From NCBI RefSeq assembly GCF_008042145.1, contig NZ_RDBH01000114.1, positions 405,216 to 438,520 on the forward strand: a stretch of 33,305 nt of DNA, in the 5' to 3' direction. The notes under the pieces are model-generated. The model saw nothing but the letters and a program-made list of their open reading frames with translations. It had not been told where the DNA came from and did no database searches. Below are positions 22,735-30,790 of the stretch, in pieces. The DNA comes from Streptomyces sp. adm13(2018). GTDB lineage: Bacteria > Actinomycetota > Actinomycetes > Streptomycetales > Streptomycetaceae. Both the position numbers and the translations under genes were made by a program. Each line of letters starts with the position of its first letter. Position 1 is the first letter of the stretch.

Positions 22735-25500
22735 TCAGGGAGCCAGGGCCCCGCCGGGCCTGCCGTTCCCTCCGCCAGGACCGTTGCCGTCGTCCGTCGG
22801 CGTGCCGGTGTCCGTCGGTGTGTCGGTCGGCGGCGGTTCCGTGGTGGGTTCCCCGGTGTTGCCGCCGGGATCGCCCGGTTCGTCGGTGCAGCCCCAGCCC
22901 CAGACGCCGCAGGTCGTCTTGCCCGGCTTCGGCGTCCGCGACGTGGTCGGGGGAGTCGTCGTCGGCGGCGGCGTGGTGGTCGGGGGAGTCGTCGTCGGCG
23001 TGGCGGTGGTCTCGGTCGGCGTCGGCGTGGGCGTCGGGCTCGGGGTGGGGCTGGAGGCACCGCCGCCGAAGACGGCCTCGGCGCCCTCCAGCTTCTCCAC
23101 CTCGGGGAAGCTCTTGACCGGGTAGCTCTCCACGGCCTCGGTCATGTAGTCCTGCCAGATCCGCGACGGGAACGACGAACCGTGGATCTTCGGCTGGTCA
23201 CCCGTGCCGAACATCTCCTGGAACTCGCGGTCCTTCTTCGTCTCGTCGTCGTCGAAGCGGTACATGTCGATCGCGGTCGACAGCTGCGGGGTGTACCCCA
23301 CGAACCAGGCCGACTTGTTGCCGTCGGTGGTACCGGTCTTGCCGGCCACTTCGCGGCCCGGGATCCGGGCCTTCTTGCCAGTGCCCTCGTCGTCGTCCAC
23401 GACGGAGCGGAGGACATCGGTCACGTTGGTGGCGACGGCCGGGCTGAAGGGGGTCTTCGTCTCCTTCTTGTGCTGATGGATGACGACGCCCTCCTTCTTC
23501 ACGGACTCCACCGAGTAGGGGTCGTTCTGCTCACCCACGTTGGCGAAGGTCGCGTAGGCGCCGGCCATGCGGATGGCGCTCGGGCTGGAGATGCCGAGGG
23601 AGAAGGAGGGCACCTCGCCCCCGACGAGCGAGTCGGGGCGCAGACCCGCGTCGACGGCGGCCTTACGGACCCGGTCGATGCCGACGTCCATGCCGAGCTG
23701 CACGTACGGCGAGTTCGCCGACTTGACCATCGCGCGACGCAGCGTCATGTCCTTGTAGCTCGCGTCGTCGTCGTTGGTCTGGAGCCACTCCTTGCCCTTC
23801 TCGTTGTGCCAGATCTCGCCGTTGTACTTGCGGATCTTCAGCTTGTTCTGGCCGGAGTAGCGGCTCTTGTCGGGGTCCACGATCGTGCGGGTGGAGGCGT
23901 CCTGCTCCGCCTGGAGGGACTTGTCCCTGACGCCGTCCCGCATCGCGGCGGCGAGCACGAACGGCTTGAACGTCGATCCGACCTGCGCACCGGTGTTGTC
24001 GGCGTTGCTGCGGAAGTGCTTGGTGGCGTCGACACCGCCGTACAGCGCGACGATCTTGCCGGTCGCCGTGTCGACGGACGCGCCGCCGAACTGCACGTTC
24101 GTGTCGGTCTTCGGCCGCTTCTTCGGATCGATGTACTCCTTGAGGATCTTCGTGACCGAGTCCTCCATGGCGTCCACCTTCTTCTTCTCGAAGGTGGTGT
24201 AGATCTCGTAGCCGCCGCGCTCCAGATCCTGCTCGGTGATGCCGAACTGGGCCTTGATGTTGGCCTTAGCGGTGGTCACCAGATAGCCGATCTGACCACT
24301 GAGGTTGGCGCTCTTCTTCGGCTTCTCGACCTTGGGGAACGTCGTGTACTTCGCGCGCTCCGCGGCCGGGAGGTGCCCGTCCTTCTGCATCTCGTCGAGG
24401 ATCCACCCCCACCGGAGCGTGGCCCGCTCGGTGTTCTTCTCGGGCGTGGCGTCGGAGTCGATCTCGGGGTAGCCGGCCGGGTCGTAGTACGTCGCGCCCT
24501 TGAGGACCGCGGCGAGCAGCGCCGACTGGCTGGGGTTGAGCTTCTCGGCGTCGACGTTGAAGTACGCGCGGGCCGCCGCCTGGACACCGTAGGCACCGCG
24601 GCCGTAGTACGCGGTGTTCAGGTAGCCGGCCATGATCTCGTCCTTGTCGACCTCGCCACCGACCTTCATGGAGATGAAGAGTTCCTTCACCTTCCGGCTG
24701 AGGGTCTGCGACTGGTCGTCGAGACGGTTGTTCTTCACGTACTGCTGGGTGATCGTCGAACCACCCTGGGTCTCACCGCCCTTGGCCATGTTCCACACGG
24801 CGCGGCCGATGCCCATGGGGTCGATACCGGAGTCGTCCCAGAAGGTCTTGTTCTCCGCCGAGATCACGGCGTTCTGCATGGACTTCGGGATCTTCTCGAA
24901 CGGGACGATCTGGCGGTTGGTGCCGCTGCCCGTCGCGACCATCCGGGTCCCGTTCGACCAGTAGTAGATGTTGTTCTGCGACTTCGCGGTCAGCGCCTCG
25001 TTGGGGATGTCCACCTGCGAGTACGCGATCGCGGCCGCGCCCATCAGGCTGGCTACGAAGAACAGGAAGGTGCCCGTGACGAGCTTCCACGACGGCATCC
25101 AGCGACGCCAGCCGTACTTTCCGTAGCGCGGGTAGTCGATGGCCCGCTTCTTGCCCGGCGAGCCACCGCCGGGACCGCGGCCGGCACCGCCGCCGCGGCC
25201 GCCGCCACCGCCGCCGCGCCGTCCGCCGCCGGGCCCACCGGGCCCGCCGGGGCCGTTGTCGGCCCCCTTGCGGCGGCTGCCGCGCTGGGCGGCCCTGCGG
25301 GCCTCGGCGCGACCGCCATAGGGCCGCGGCTCCTCCCCGGGGGAGGAGGTGGGCCCGTACGAGGCCGAAGGGGCCCCCGTACCGAAATCCTGGGCCGGGG
25401 CCGACCTGCGGCCCACCGGCTGCTGGGCAGCGCGCCGTGCCGCCGCGCGACCGCCCGTGGGCGGCTGCTGCGGCGGCATTTTGCGACGATGCTCGCTCAT
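22735..25500 (-). CDS. Class A penicillin-binding protein (glycosyltransferase/transpeptidase)
   Basis: 921 residues. A long Gly/Arg/Pro-rich cytoplasmic tail (1-120) precedes a single TM helix (about 140-160, TGTFLFFVASLMGAAAIAY). The GT51 domain reads ISAENKTFWDDSGIDPMGIG (catalytic Glu in the altered motif ENxxF..DSG), GGSTITQQYVKN and GYLNTAYYGRGAYGVQAAA. The transpeptidase domain has GSTFKPF (SxxK serine), KSANSPYVQLG (SxN) and AGKTGTTDG (KTG). It builds and cross-links peptidoglycan outside the membrane. A Thr/Pro tail, then CGVWGWGC with two cysteines that may form a disulfide, and a Gly/Pro end make up the C-terminus. Start ATG at 25500. The intergenic region 25501-25872 upstream is shared with padR. 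Confidence 0.95.
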   Translation of the reverse strand: MSEHRRKMPPQQPPTGGRAAARRAAQQPVGRRSAPAQDFGTGAPSASYGPTSSPGEEPRPYGGRAEARRAAQRGSRRKGADNGPGGPGGPGGGRRGGGGGGRGGGAGRGPGGGSPGKKRAIDYPRYGKYGWRRWMPSWKLVTGTFLFFVASLMGAAAIAYSQVDIPNEALTAKSQNNIYYWSNGTRMVATGSGTNRQIVPFEKIPKSMQNAVISAENKTFWDDSGIDPMGIGRAVWNMAKGGETQGGSTITQQYVKNNRLDDQSQTLSRKVKELFISMKVGGEVDKDEIMAGYLNTAYYGRGAYGVQAAARAYFNVDAEKLNPSQSALLAAVLKGATYYDPAGYPEIDSDATPEKNTERATLRWGWILDEMQKDGHLPAAERAKYTTFPKVEKPKKSANLSGQIGYLVTTAKANIKAQFGITEQDLERGGYEIYTTFEKKKVDAMEDSVTKILKEYIDPKKRPKTDTNVQFGGASVDTATGKIVALYGGVDATKHFRSNADNTGAQVGSTFKPFVLAAAMRDGVRDKSLQAEQDASTRTIVDPDKSRYSGQNKLKIRKYNGEIWHNEKGKEWLQTNDDDASYKDMTLRRAMVKSANSPYVQLGMDVGIDRVRKAAVDAGLRPDSLVGGEVPSFSLGISSPSAIRMAGAYATFANVGEQNDPYSVESVKKEGVVIHQHKKETKTPFSPAVATNVTDVLRSVVDDDEGTGKKARIPGREVAGKTGTTDGNKSAWFVGYTPQLSTAIDMYRFDDDETKKDREFQEMFGTGDQPKIHGSSFPSRIWQDYMTEAVESYPVKSFPEVEKLEGAEAVFGGGASSPTPSPTPTPTPTETTATPTTTPPTTTPPPTTTPPTTSRTPKPGKTTCGVWGWGCTDEPGDPGGNTGEPTTEPPPTDTPTDTGTPTDDGNGPGGGNGRPGGALAP

Positions 25501-25777
25501 CGAACGACTACTCCTCGGGCAGGCGTGAACGCCTGGAAGCGGCAGTTGAGTTCCGGTCCCCCCGAAATGCGCACGGCCGGAACCCCATCGGAGGCCCCTC
25601 CGTATCGCAGCCGGTCACCCGGAGCACTGACGCCCCGCGGCAGCGCTCGGTTCCCGGTGTTCTGCATGCGGCACAGCCTACGCAGGGCCAAAACCCGCCT
25701 AGGGCCGGAGTTCACCCCAAATCAGGCAAGTCGCACGCTGTGAATCGGCGATGTGACGCCGGTCACGGCGGTCCTAC

Positions 25778-25806
25778 TTGTCGGGACCTTGGGGCCGTTC
25801 TATCGT
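25778..25806 (+). promoter_or_regulatory. padR promoter
   Basis: TTGTCG (25778-25783), a 17-bp spacer and TATCGT (25801-25806). The -10 runs directly into the palindromic operator, so occupancy by PadR would block transcription. The rest of the 372-bp gap 25501-25872 shows no ORF or other obvious element apart from the PBP leader. Confidence 0.55.
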
Positions 25807-25835
25807 GCTGATGTATCGAGTCGATACATCAGCAC
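25805..25835. promoter_or_regulatory. 31-bp perfect palindrome, candidate PadR operator
   Basis: GTGCTGATGTATCGA and its exact complement flank a single central G at 25820. It contains ATGT...ACAT (25811-25814 and 25826-25829), the core of PadR-family operators. It covers the predicted start of padR transcription, pointing to negative autoregulation. Confidence 0.75.
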
Positions 25836-25872
25836 GGCATAAGGGCCGGTGAAGCGGAGGAGGAGGCGGGGC

Positions 25873-26553
25873 ATGAGCAGACGCTCCGGCATCCTCGAGT
25901 TCGCCGTCCTCGGCCTGCTGCGCGAGGCTCCGATGCACGGGTACGAGCTGCGCAAGCGCCTCAACACCTCGCTGGGCGTCTTCCGGGCCTTCAGCTACGG
26001 AACGCTGTATCCCTGCCTCAAGACGCTGGTCGCCAACGGCTGGTTGATCGAGGAACCGGGCAGCGCTCCTGAGGAGGCGCTCGCCGCTTCACTCGCAGGG
26101 CGCCGAGCCAAGATCGTCTACCGGTTGACGGCCGCGGGGAAGGAGCACTTCGAGGAGCTCCTGTCCCACACCGGGCCCGACGCCTGGGAGGACGAGCACT
26201 TCGCCGCCCGCTTCGCCTTCTTCGGGCAGACCGAGCGCGAGGTGCGGATGCGGGTCCTCGAAGGCCGCCGCAGCCGGCTGGAGGAGCGTCTGGAGAAGAT
26301 GCGCGCCTCCCTGGCCCGGACCCGCGAGCGCCTCGACGACTACACGCTTGAGCTGCAGCGCCACGGCATGGAGTCCGTGGAGCGCGAAGTGCGCTGGCTG
26401 AACGAGCTCATCGAGAGCGAGCGGGCAGGGCGGGATCAGCGATCCGGCACCGACGCCCGCGCTCTGCACGACAACGATTCTGGAGAAACGGGCGGCCTGC
26501 CCCGGCACGGGGGCAGTACCCGGCCGGATCCGTCCGACGACACCGCCAAGTGA
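25873..26553 (+). CDS. PadR-family transcriptional regulator
   Basis: 226 residues. The PadR winged HTH is at residues about 5-95: ILEFAVLGLLREAPMHGYEL, FSYGTLYPCLKTLVANGWL, RRAKIVYRLTAAGKEHFEEL. A C-terminal coiled-coil dimerisation helix follows at about 120-185 (RSRLEERLEKMRASLARTRE), then a polar tail. ATG 25873 with AGGAGG six bases upstream. It is divergent from the PBP gene and 48 bp upstream of the inositol-phosphate synthase, so it may regulate either as well as itself. Confidence 0.9.
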   Translation: MSRRSGILEFAVLGLLREAPMHGYELRKRLNTSLGVFRAFSYGTLYPCLKTLVANGWLIEEPGSAPEEALAASLAGRRAKIVYRLTAAGKEHFEELLSHTGPDAWEDEHFAARFAFFGQTEREVRMRVLEGRRSRLEERLEKMRASLARTRERLDDYTLELQRHGMESVEREVRWLNELIESERAGRDQRSGTDARALHDNDSGETGGLPRHGGSTRPDPSDDTAK

Positions 26554-26601
26554 AACCCTGCGCACAGCAGGGCTTCCACGATCACACAGGGAGCAACCGG
26601 A

Positions 26602-27684
26602 ATGGGTTCGGTTCGCGTAGCCATCGTCGGCGTGGGCAACTGCGCCGCCTCGCTGGTTCAGGGCGTCGAGTACTACAAGGACGCCGACCCGGCGACCAAG
26701 GTCCCCGGCCTGATGCACGTTCAGTTCGGCGACTACCACGTCCGTGACATCGACTTCGTCGCGGCCTTCGACGTCGACGCGAAGAAGGTCGGCCTCGACC
26801 TCTCGGACGCCATCGGCGCCAGCGAGAACAACACCATCAAGATCTGTGACGTCCCGAACAAGGGCATCACGGTCCAGCGTGGTCACACCCTCGACGGTCT
26901 CGGCAAGTACTACCGCCAGACCATCGAGGAGTCCGCCGAGGAGCCGGTGGACGTCGTCCAGATCCTCAAGGACCGCGAGGTCGACGTTCTCATCTGCTAC
27001 CTGCCGGTGGGTTCCGAGGACGCCGCGAAGTTCTACGCGCAGTGCGCCATCGACGCCAAGGTCGCCTTCGTCAACGCCCTCCCGGTCTTCATCGCCGGCA
27101 CCAAGGAGTGGGCCGACAAGTTCACCGAGGCGGGCGTCCCGATCGTCGGCGACGACATCAAGTCGCAGGTCGGCGCGACCATCACGCACCGCGTGATGGC
27201 GAAGCTGTTCGAGGACCGCGGTGTCCGTCTTGAGCGCACCATGCAGCTCAACGTCGGCGGCAACATGGACTTCAAGAACATGCTCGAGCGTGACCGTCTC
27301 GAGTCCAAGAAGATCTCCAAGACGCAGGCCGTCACCTCGCAGATCCCCGACCGCGAGCTGGGCGAGAAGAACGTCCACATCGGTCCCTCGGACTACGTGG
27401 CCTGGCTGGACGACCGCAAGTGGGCGTACGTGCGCCTCGAGGGCCGCGCCTTCGGCGACGTTCCGCTGAACCTGGAGTACAAGCTCGAGGTGTGGGACTC
27501 CCCGAACTCCGCGGGTGTCATCATCGACGCCCTGCGCGCCGCGAAGATCGCCAAGGACCGCGGCATCGGCGGCCCCATCCTCTCCGCGTCGAGCTACTTC
27601 ATGAAGAGCCCGCCGGTCCAGTACTTCGACGACGAGGCCCTGGCCAACGTCGAGAAGTTCATCAAGGGTGAGGTCGAGCGCTAA
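26602..27684 (+). CDS. ino1: Myo-inositol-1-phosphate synthase
   Basis: 360 residues, actinobacterial/archaeal-type class. NAD-binding motif [20 protein letters not shown] at the N-terminus, catalytic-core segments [30 protein letters not shown] and [11 protein letters not shown] with conserved lysines. It converts glucose-6-phosphate to inositol-1-phosphate, the first step to phosphatidylinositol and mycothiol. ATG 26602 with GGGAG upstream. The CGT and GAG codon choice suggests high expression. It is probably co-transcribed with padR (48 bp apart) and ends in a strong hairpin. Confidence 0.95.
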   Translation: MGSVRVAIVGVGNCAASLVQGVEYYKDADPATKVPGLMHVQFGDYHVRDIDFVAAFDVDAKKVGLDLSDAIGASENNTIKICDVPNKGITVQRGHTLDGLGKYYRQTIEESAEEPVDVVQILKDREVDVLICYLPVGSEDAAKFYAQCAIDAKVAFVNALPVFIAGTKEWADKFTEAGVPIVGDDIKSQVGATITHRVMAKLFEDRGVRLERTMQLNVGGNMDFKNMLERDRLESKKISKTQAVTSQIPDRELGEKNVHIGPSDYVAWLDDRKWAYVRLEGRAFGDVPLNLEYKLEVWDSPNSAGVIIDALRAAKIAKDRGIGGPILSASSYFMKSPPVQYFDDEALANVEKFIKGEVER

Positions 27685-27705
27685 GGCGCCCCACGCTTGT
27701 CGATC

Positions 27706-27737
27706 GAGGGTCCCCGCGGCACTGCCCGGGGGCCCTC
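27706..27737 (+). terminator. Terminator after inositol-phosphate synthase
   Basis: GAGGGTCCCCG (27706-27716) pairs with CGGGGGCCCTC (27727-27737), with one G-U pair, followed by TTCG. It lies 22 bp after the stop. Confidence 0.85.
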
Positions 27738-27759
27738 TTCGTATGTGAGTCTTGCTGCC

Positions 27760-29019
27760 ATGTCCGTCGTACGTGATCTGCGCGTACTCCTGCGCCTGAC
27801 GAACTTCCGCCGCCTCCTCGCCGTCCGGCTGCTCTCCCAGTGCGCCGACGGCGTCTACCAGGTGGCGCTGGCCACGTACGTCGTGTTCTCCCCCGAGAAA
27901 CAGACCTCACCGGCCGCGATCGCCTCCGCCATGGCGGTCCTCCTGCTGCCGTACTCACTCGTCGGGCCCTTCGCCGGCGTGCTCCTGGACCGCTGGCAGC
28001 GCCGCCAGGTCTTCCTGTACGGCAACCTCCTGCGGGCCCTCCTCGCCGGCGGGACCGCCGTCCTGGTCCTCGTCTCCGTCCCCGAGTGGCTCTTCTACGC
28101 CTCCGCGCTCTCCGTCACGGCCGTCAACCGCTTCGTCCTCGCGGGACTGTCCGCCTCGCTCCCACGGGTCGTAGACGACGAGCGGCTGGTCATGGCGAAC
28201 TCGCTCTCCCCCACCGCGGGCACCCTCGCCGCCACCGCGGGCGGCGGTATCGCGTTCGGCATCCAGCTGATCGCCGACCGGTCCGACGCCGCCGTGGTGG
28301 CCTTCGGTGCCGTCCTCTACCTCTGCGCCGCCCTCGCCTCCCTCCGGATGTCACGGGAGCTCCTGGGCCCCGACCCGGCCCTCGGGCCCGAGCGGCTCTC
28401 CTCCGCCCTGGCCTCGACGGCCCGGGGCCTGGTCGCGGGACTCCGGCACCTCGCGAAGCGGCGGGACGCCGCCCGCGCTCTCGCCGCGGTGGGCGTCATG
28501 CGCTTCTGCTACGGCGCACTGCTCGTCACCGTGCTCATGCTCTGCCGTTACGCCTGGGGCTCCACCGAGTCCGAGGGCCTCGGGCTTCTCGGGATCGCCG
28601 TCGCCACCTCGGGCGCGGGATTCTTCGCGGCGGCCGTGCTCTCCCCCTGGGCCGTGGGACGGTTCGGGCCCTTCGGCTGGATAACCGTGTGCGCGGCCAC
28701 GGCCGCGGTGCTCGAACCGCTGCTCGGTCTGACCTTCGCCCCGGTGCCCTTCTTCGCCGCCGCCTTCGTCCTCGGGCTCACCACCCAGGGAGCGAAGATC
28801 GCGACGGACACGGTGGTGCAGACCTCGGTGGACGACGCCTACCGGGGGCGGGTCTTCGCGCTGTACGACGTGCTGTTCAACGTGGCCTTCGTGGCGGCGG
28901 CCGGGGTCGCGGCGCTGATGCTCCCGCCCGACGGGCGGTCCGCCCTGGTGATCGTGCTGGTGGCCGTGCTCTACGCCGGGATCGCCCTGGCCCTGCGGGG
29001 AGAACGTCGTGAGGGGTGA
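27760..29019 (+). CDS. MFS transporter
   Basis: 419 residues, twelve predicted helices. The motif-A-like loop between helices 2 and 3 reads PYSLVGPFAGVLLDRWQRRQVFLYG, typical of MFS drug exporters, with a second half from about residue 220 onward (LAKRRDAARALAAVGVMRF). Substrate unknown. The start at 27760 (MSVVRDLRVLLRLTNFRRLL) is preferred over an upstream start at 27697, which would overlap the ino1 terminator; no clear ribosome binding site. It is convergent with the CCA-adding enzyme, with parS sites in the gap. Confidence 0.9.
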   Translation: MSVVRDLRVLLRLTNFRRLLAVRLLSQCADGVYQVALATYVVFSPEKQTSPAAIASAMAVLLLPYSLVGPFAGVLLDRWQRRQVFLYGNLLRALLAGGTAVLVLVSVPEWLFYASALSVTAVNRFVLAGLSASLPRVVDDERLVMANSLSPTAGTLAATAGGGIAFGIQLIADRSDAAVVAFGAVLYLCAALASLRMSRELLGPDPALGPERLSSALASTARGLVAGLRHLAKRRDAARALAAVGVMRFCYGALLVTVLMLCRYAWGSTESEGLGLLGIAVATSGAGFFAAAVLSPWAVGRFGPFGWITVCAATAAVLEPLLGLTFAPVPFFAAAFVLGLTTQGAKIATDTVVQTSVDDAYRGRVFALYDVLFNVAFVAAAGVAALMLPPDGRSALVIVLVAVLYAGIALALRGERREG

Positions 29020-29047
29020 TGTTTCACGTGAAACACCACCCCTCACG
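29008..29047. promoter_or_regulatory. parS site 4 within a 40-bp palindrome
   Basis: parS core GTTTCACGTGAAAC at 29021-29034 (perfect 16-mer 29020-29035). Flanking CGTGAGGGGTG/CACCCCTCACG extends the symmetry with one mismatched pair. The left arm overlaps the MFS stop codon, and the whole can fold as a terminator hairpin. Confidence 0.92.
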
Positions 29048-29063
29048 GTGTCGCGGGCGGGCT

Positions 29064-29077
29064 GTTTCACGTGAAAC
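29064..29077. promoter_or_regulatory. parS site 5
   Basis: Perfect 16-mer TGTTTCACGTGAAACA (29063-29078), 43 bp centre to centre from site 4. A degenerate half-site (CCACGTGAAAC, 29081-29091) follows 14 bp further on. All lie between the convergent MFS and CCA-adding enzyme genes. Confidence 0.93.
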
Positions 29078-29112
29078 ATGCCACGTGAAACGCCGACGCC
29101 CGAGGACGAGGC

Positions 29113-30579
29113 TCAGCCCTGCTCGGCCCACCACTCCTTGAGCGCGGTGACGGCCTGGTCGTGCTCCATCGGCCCGTTCTCCAGCCGCAGCTCCAGTAGG
29201 AACTTGTAGGCCTGCCCGATCGCGGGGCCGGGGCCGATGCCAAGGATCTCCTGGATCTGGTTGCCGTCGAGGTCGGGACGGATCGCGTCGAGCTCCTCCT
29301 GGTCCTGGAGCTGGGCGATGCGGTCCTCCAGCCCGTCGTAGGCGCGGGAGAGCGCGCTCGCCTTGCGCTTGTTCCGCGTGGTGCAGTCCGAGCGGGTCAG
29401 CTTGTGCAGACGCGAGAGCATCGGCCCTGCGTCCCGGACGTAGCGGCGCACGGCCGAGTCGGTCCACTCGCCCGTGCCGTAGCCGTGGAAGCGGAGGTGC
29501 AGCTCCACGAGCCGGGAGACGTCCTTGATCATCTCGTTGGAGTACTTGAGCGCGGTCATGCGCTTCTTGGTCATCTTCGCGCCCACCACCTCGTGGTGGT
29601 GGAACGAGACGCGACCGTCCTTCTCGAAGCGGCGGGTGCGCGGCTTGCCGATGTCGTGGAGCAGCGCCGCGAGGCGCAGCACCAGGTCGGGGCCGTCCTC
29701 CTCCAGGTCGATGGCCTGGTCGAGCACGGTCAGCGAGTGCTCGTAGACGTCCTTGTGCCGGTGGTGCTCGTCGCTCTCCAGCCGGAGTTCCGGCAGCTCG
29801 GGGAGCACATGGTCGGCGAGTCCCGTGTCCACCAGGAGGCCGAGCCCCTTCCTGGGGTGCGAGGAGAGCAGCAGCTTGTTGAGTTCCTCACGGATCCGCT
29901 CGGCGGAGACGATCTCGATCCGGCCGGACATCTCCCTCATCGCGGTGACGACCTCGGGGGCGACCTCGAAGTCCAGCTGAGCGGCGAAGCGCGCGGCGCG
30001 CATCATGCGCAGCGGGTCGTCGGAGAAGGAGGCCTCGGGCGTGCCCGGCGTCCGCAGTACCCGGGCGGCGAGGTCCTCAAGGCCGCCGTACGGGTCGATG
30101 AACTCCTTCTGCGGCAGGGCCACGGCCATGGCGTTGACGGTGAAGTCACGCCGGACGAGGTCCTCGTCGATGGAGTCGCCGTAGGAGACCTCGGGCTTGC
30201 GCGAGGTCCGGTCGTACGCCTCGGAGCGGTACGTGGTGACCTCGATCTGGTAGCTCTGATCGACGTCCCCGACGCGGGCCTCCTTCTGGCAGCCGACGGT
30301 CCCGAAGGCGATGCCGACCTCCCACACCGCGTCGGCCCACGGGCGGACGATCTTCAGCACGTCCTCGGGGCGGGCGTCGGTGGTGAAGTCCAGGTCGTTG
30401 CCGAGCCGGCCGAGCAAGGCGTCCCGTACCGAGCCACCGACCAGCGCGAGGCTGAACCCGGCATCCTGGAAACGGCGGGCGAGGTCGTCGGCGACGGGGG
30501 ACACGCGCAGCAGTTCACTGACCGCGCGGCGTTGCACCTGGCTCAGTGCAGTCGGGGTGTCTTCGTTGGCGTTCGGCAC
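29113..30579 (-). CDS. pcnA: CCA tRNA nucleotidyltransferase (PcnA type)
   Basis: 488 residues. The class II nucleotidyltransferase head has VGGSVRDALLGRLGNDLDFT with catalytic LDFTTD acidic residues, then RRDFTVNAMA and DPLRMMRAARFAAQLDF in the neck/body. An HD domain follows (LLHDIGKPRTRRFEKDGRVSFHHHE). It adds or repairs the 3' CCA of tRNAs. The start is GTG at 30579 (VPNANEDTPTALSQVQRRAV), with TACCCT eight bases upstream and no ribosome binding site, suggesting a leaderless message. The gene order with DUF6049 and murJ is shared with mycobacteria (pcnA, Rv3909, Rv3910), except that the mutT4 Nudix gene is absent here. Confidence 0.93.
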   Translation of the reverse strand: MPNANEDTPTALSQVQRRAVSELLRVSPVADDLARRFQDAGFSLALVGGSVRDALLGRLGNDLDFTTDARPEDVLKIVRPWADAVWEVGIAFGTVGCQKEARVGDVDQSYQIEVTTYRSEAYDRTSRKPEVSYGDSIDEDLVRRDFTVNAMAVALPQKEFIDPYGGLEDLAARVLRTPGTPEASFSDDPLRMMRAARFAAQLDFEVAPEVVTAMREMSGRIEIVSAERIREELNKLLLSSHPRKGLGLLVDTGLADHVLPELPELRLESDEHHRHKDVYEHSLTVLDQAIDLEEDGPDLVLRLAALLHDIGKPRTRRFEKDGRVSFHHHEVVGAKMTKKRMTALKYSNEMIKDVSRLVELHLRFHGYGTGEWTDSAVRRYVRDAGPMLSRLHKLTRSDCTTRNKRKASALSRAYDGLEDRIAQLQDQEELDAIRPDLDGNQIQEILGIGPGPAIGQAYKFLLELRLENGPMEHDQAVTALKEWWAEQG

Positions 30580-30790
30580 AACAGAAAAGGGTACGTGCCC
30601 CGGCCCGCGCCGACGTCCTCGTTTTCCCGGGGAAGGGGCACCGGAGACCGTCGGCCGGGCACCGCCGAAGATCGCCTGGAGCAGTCCCCGGCACTTGCTC
30701 CCAGCGTGCCTCGTTACCATGCCTGGACACAGCAACCGGGAACCACTCACCCCACTGACACCAGAGACAACGACGAGGACGGGCGAACGC

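Noticed and set aside
22900..23060. Thr/Pro-coding repeats at the PBP 3' end as a regulatory repeat
   Set aside because: Low-complexity coding sequence of an extracellular stalk.
22519..25743. 1074-codon open frame opposite the PBP gene
   Set aside because: Antisense shadow of a GC-rich gene; the minus strand carries all PBP catalytic motifs and a proper start.
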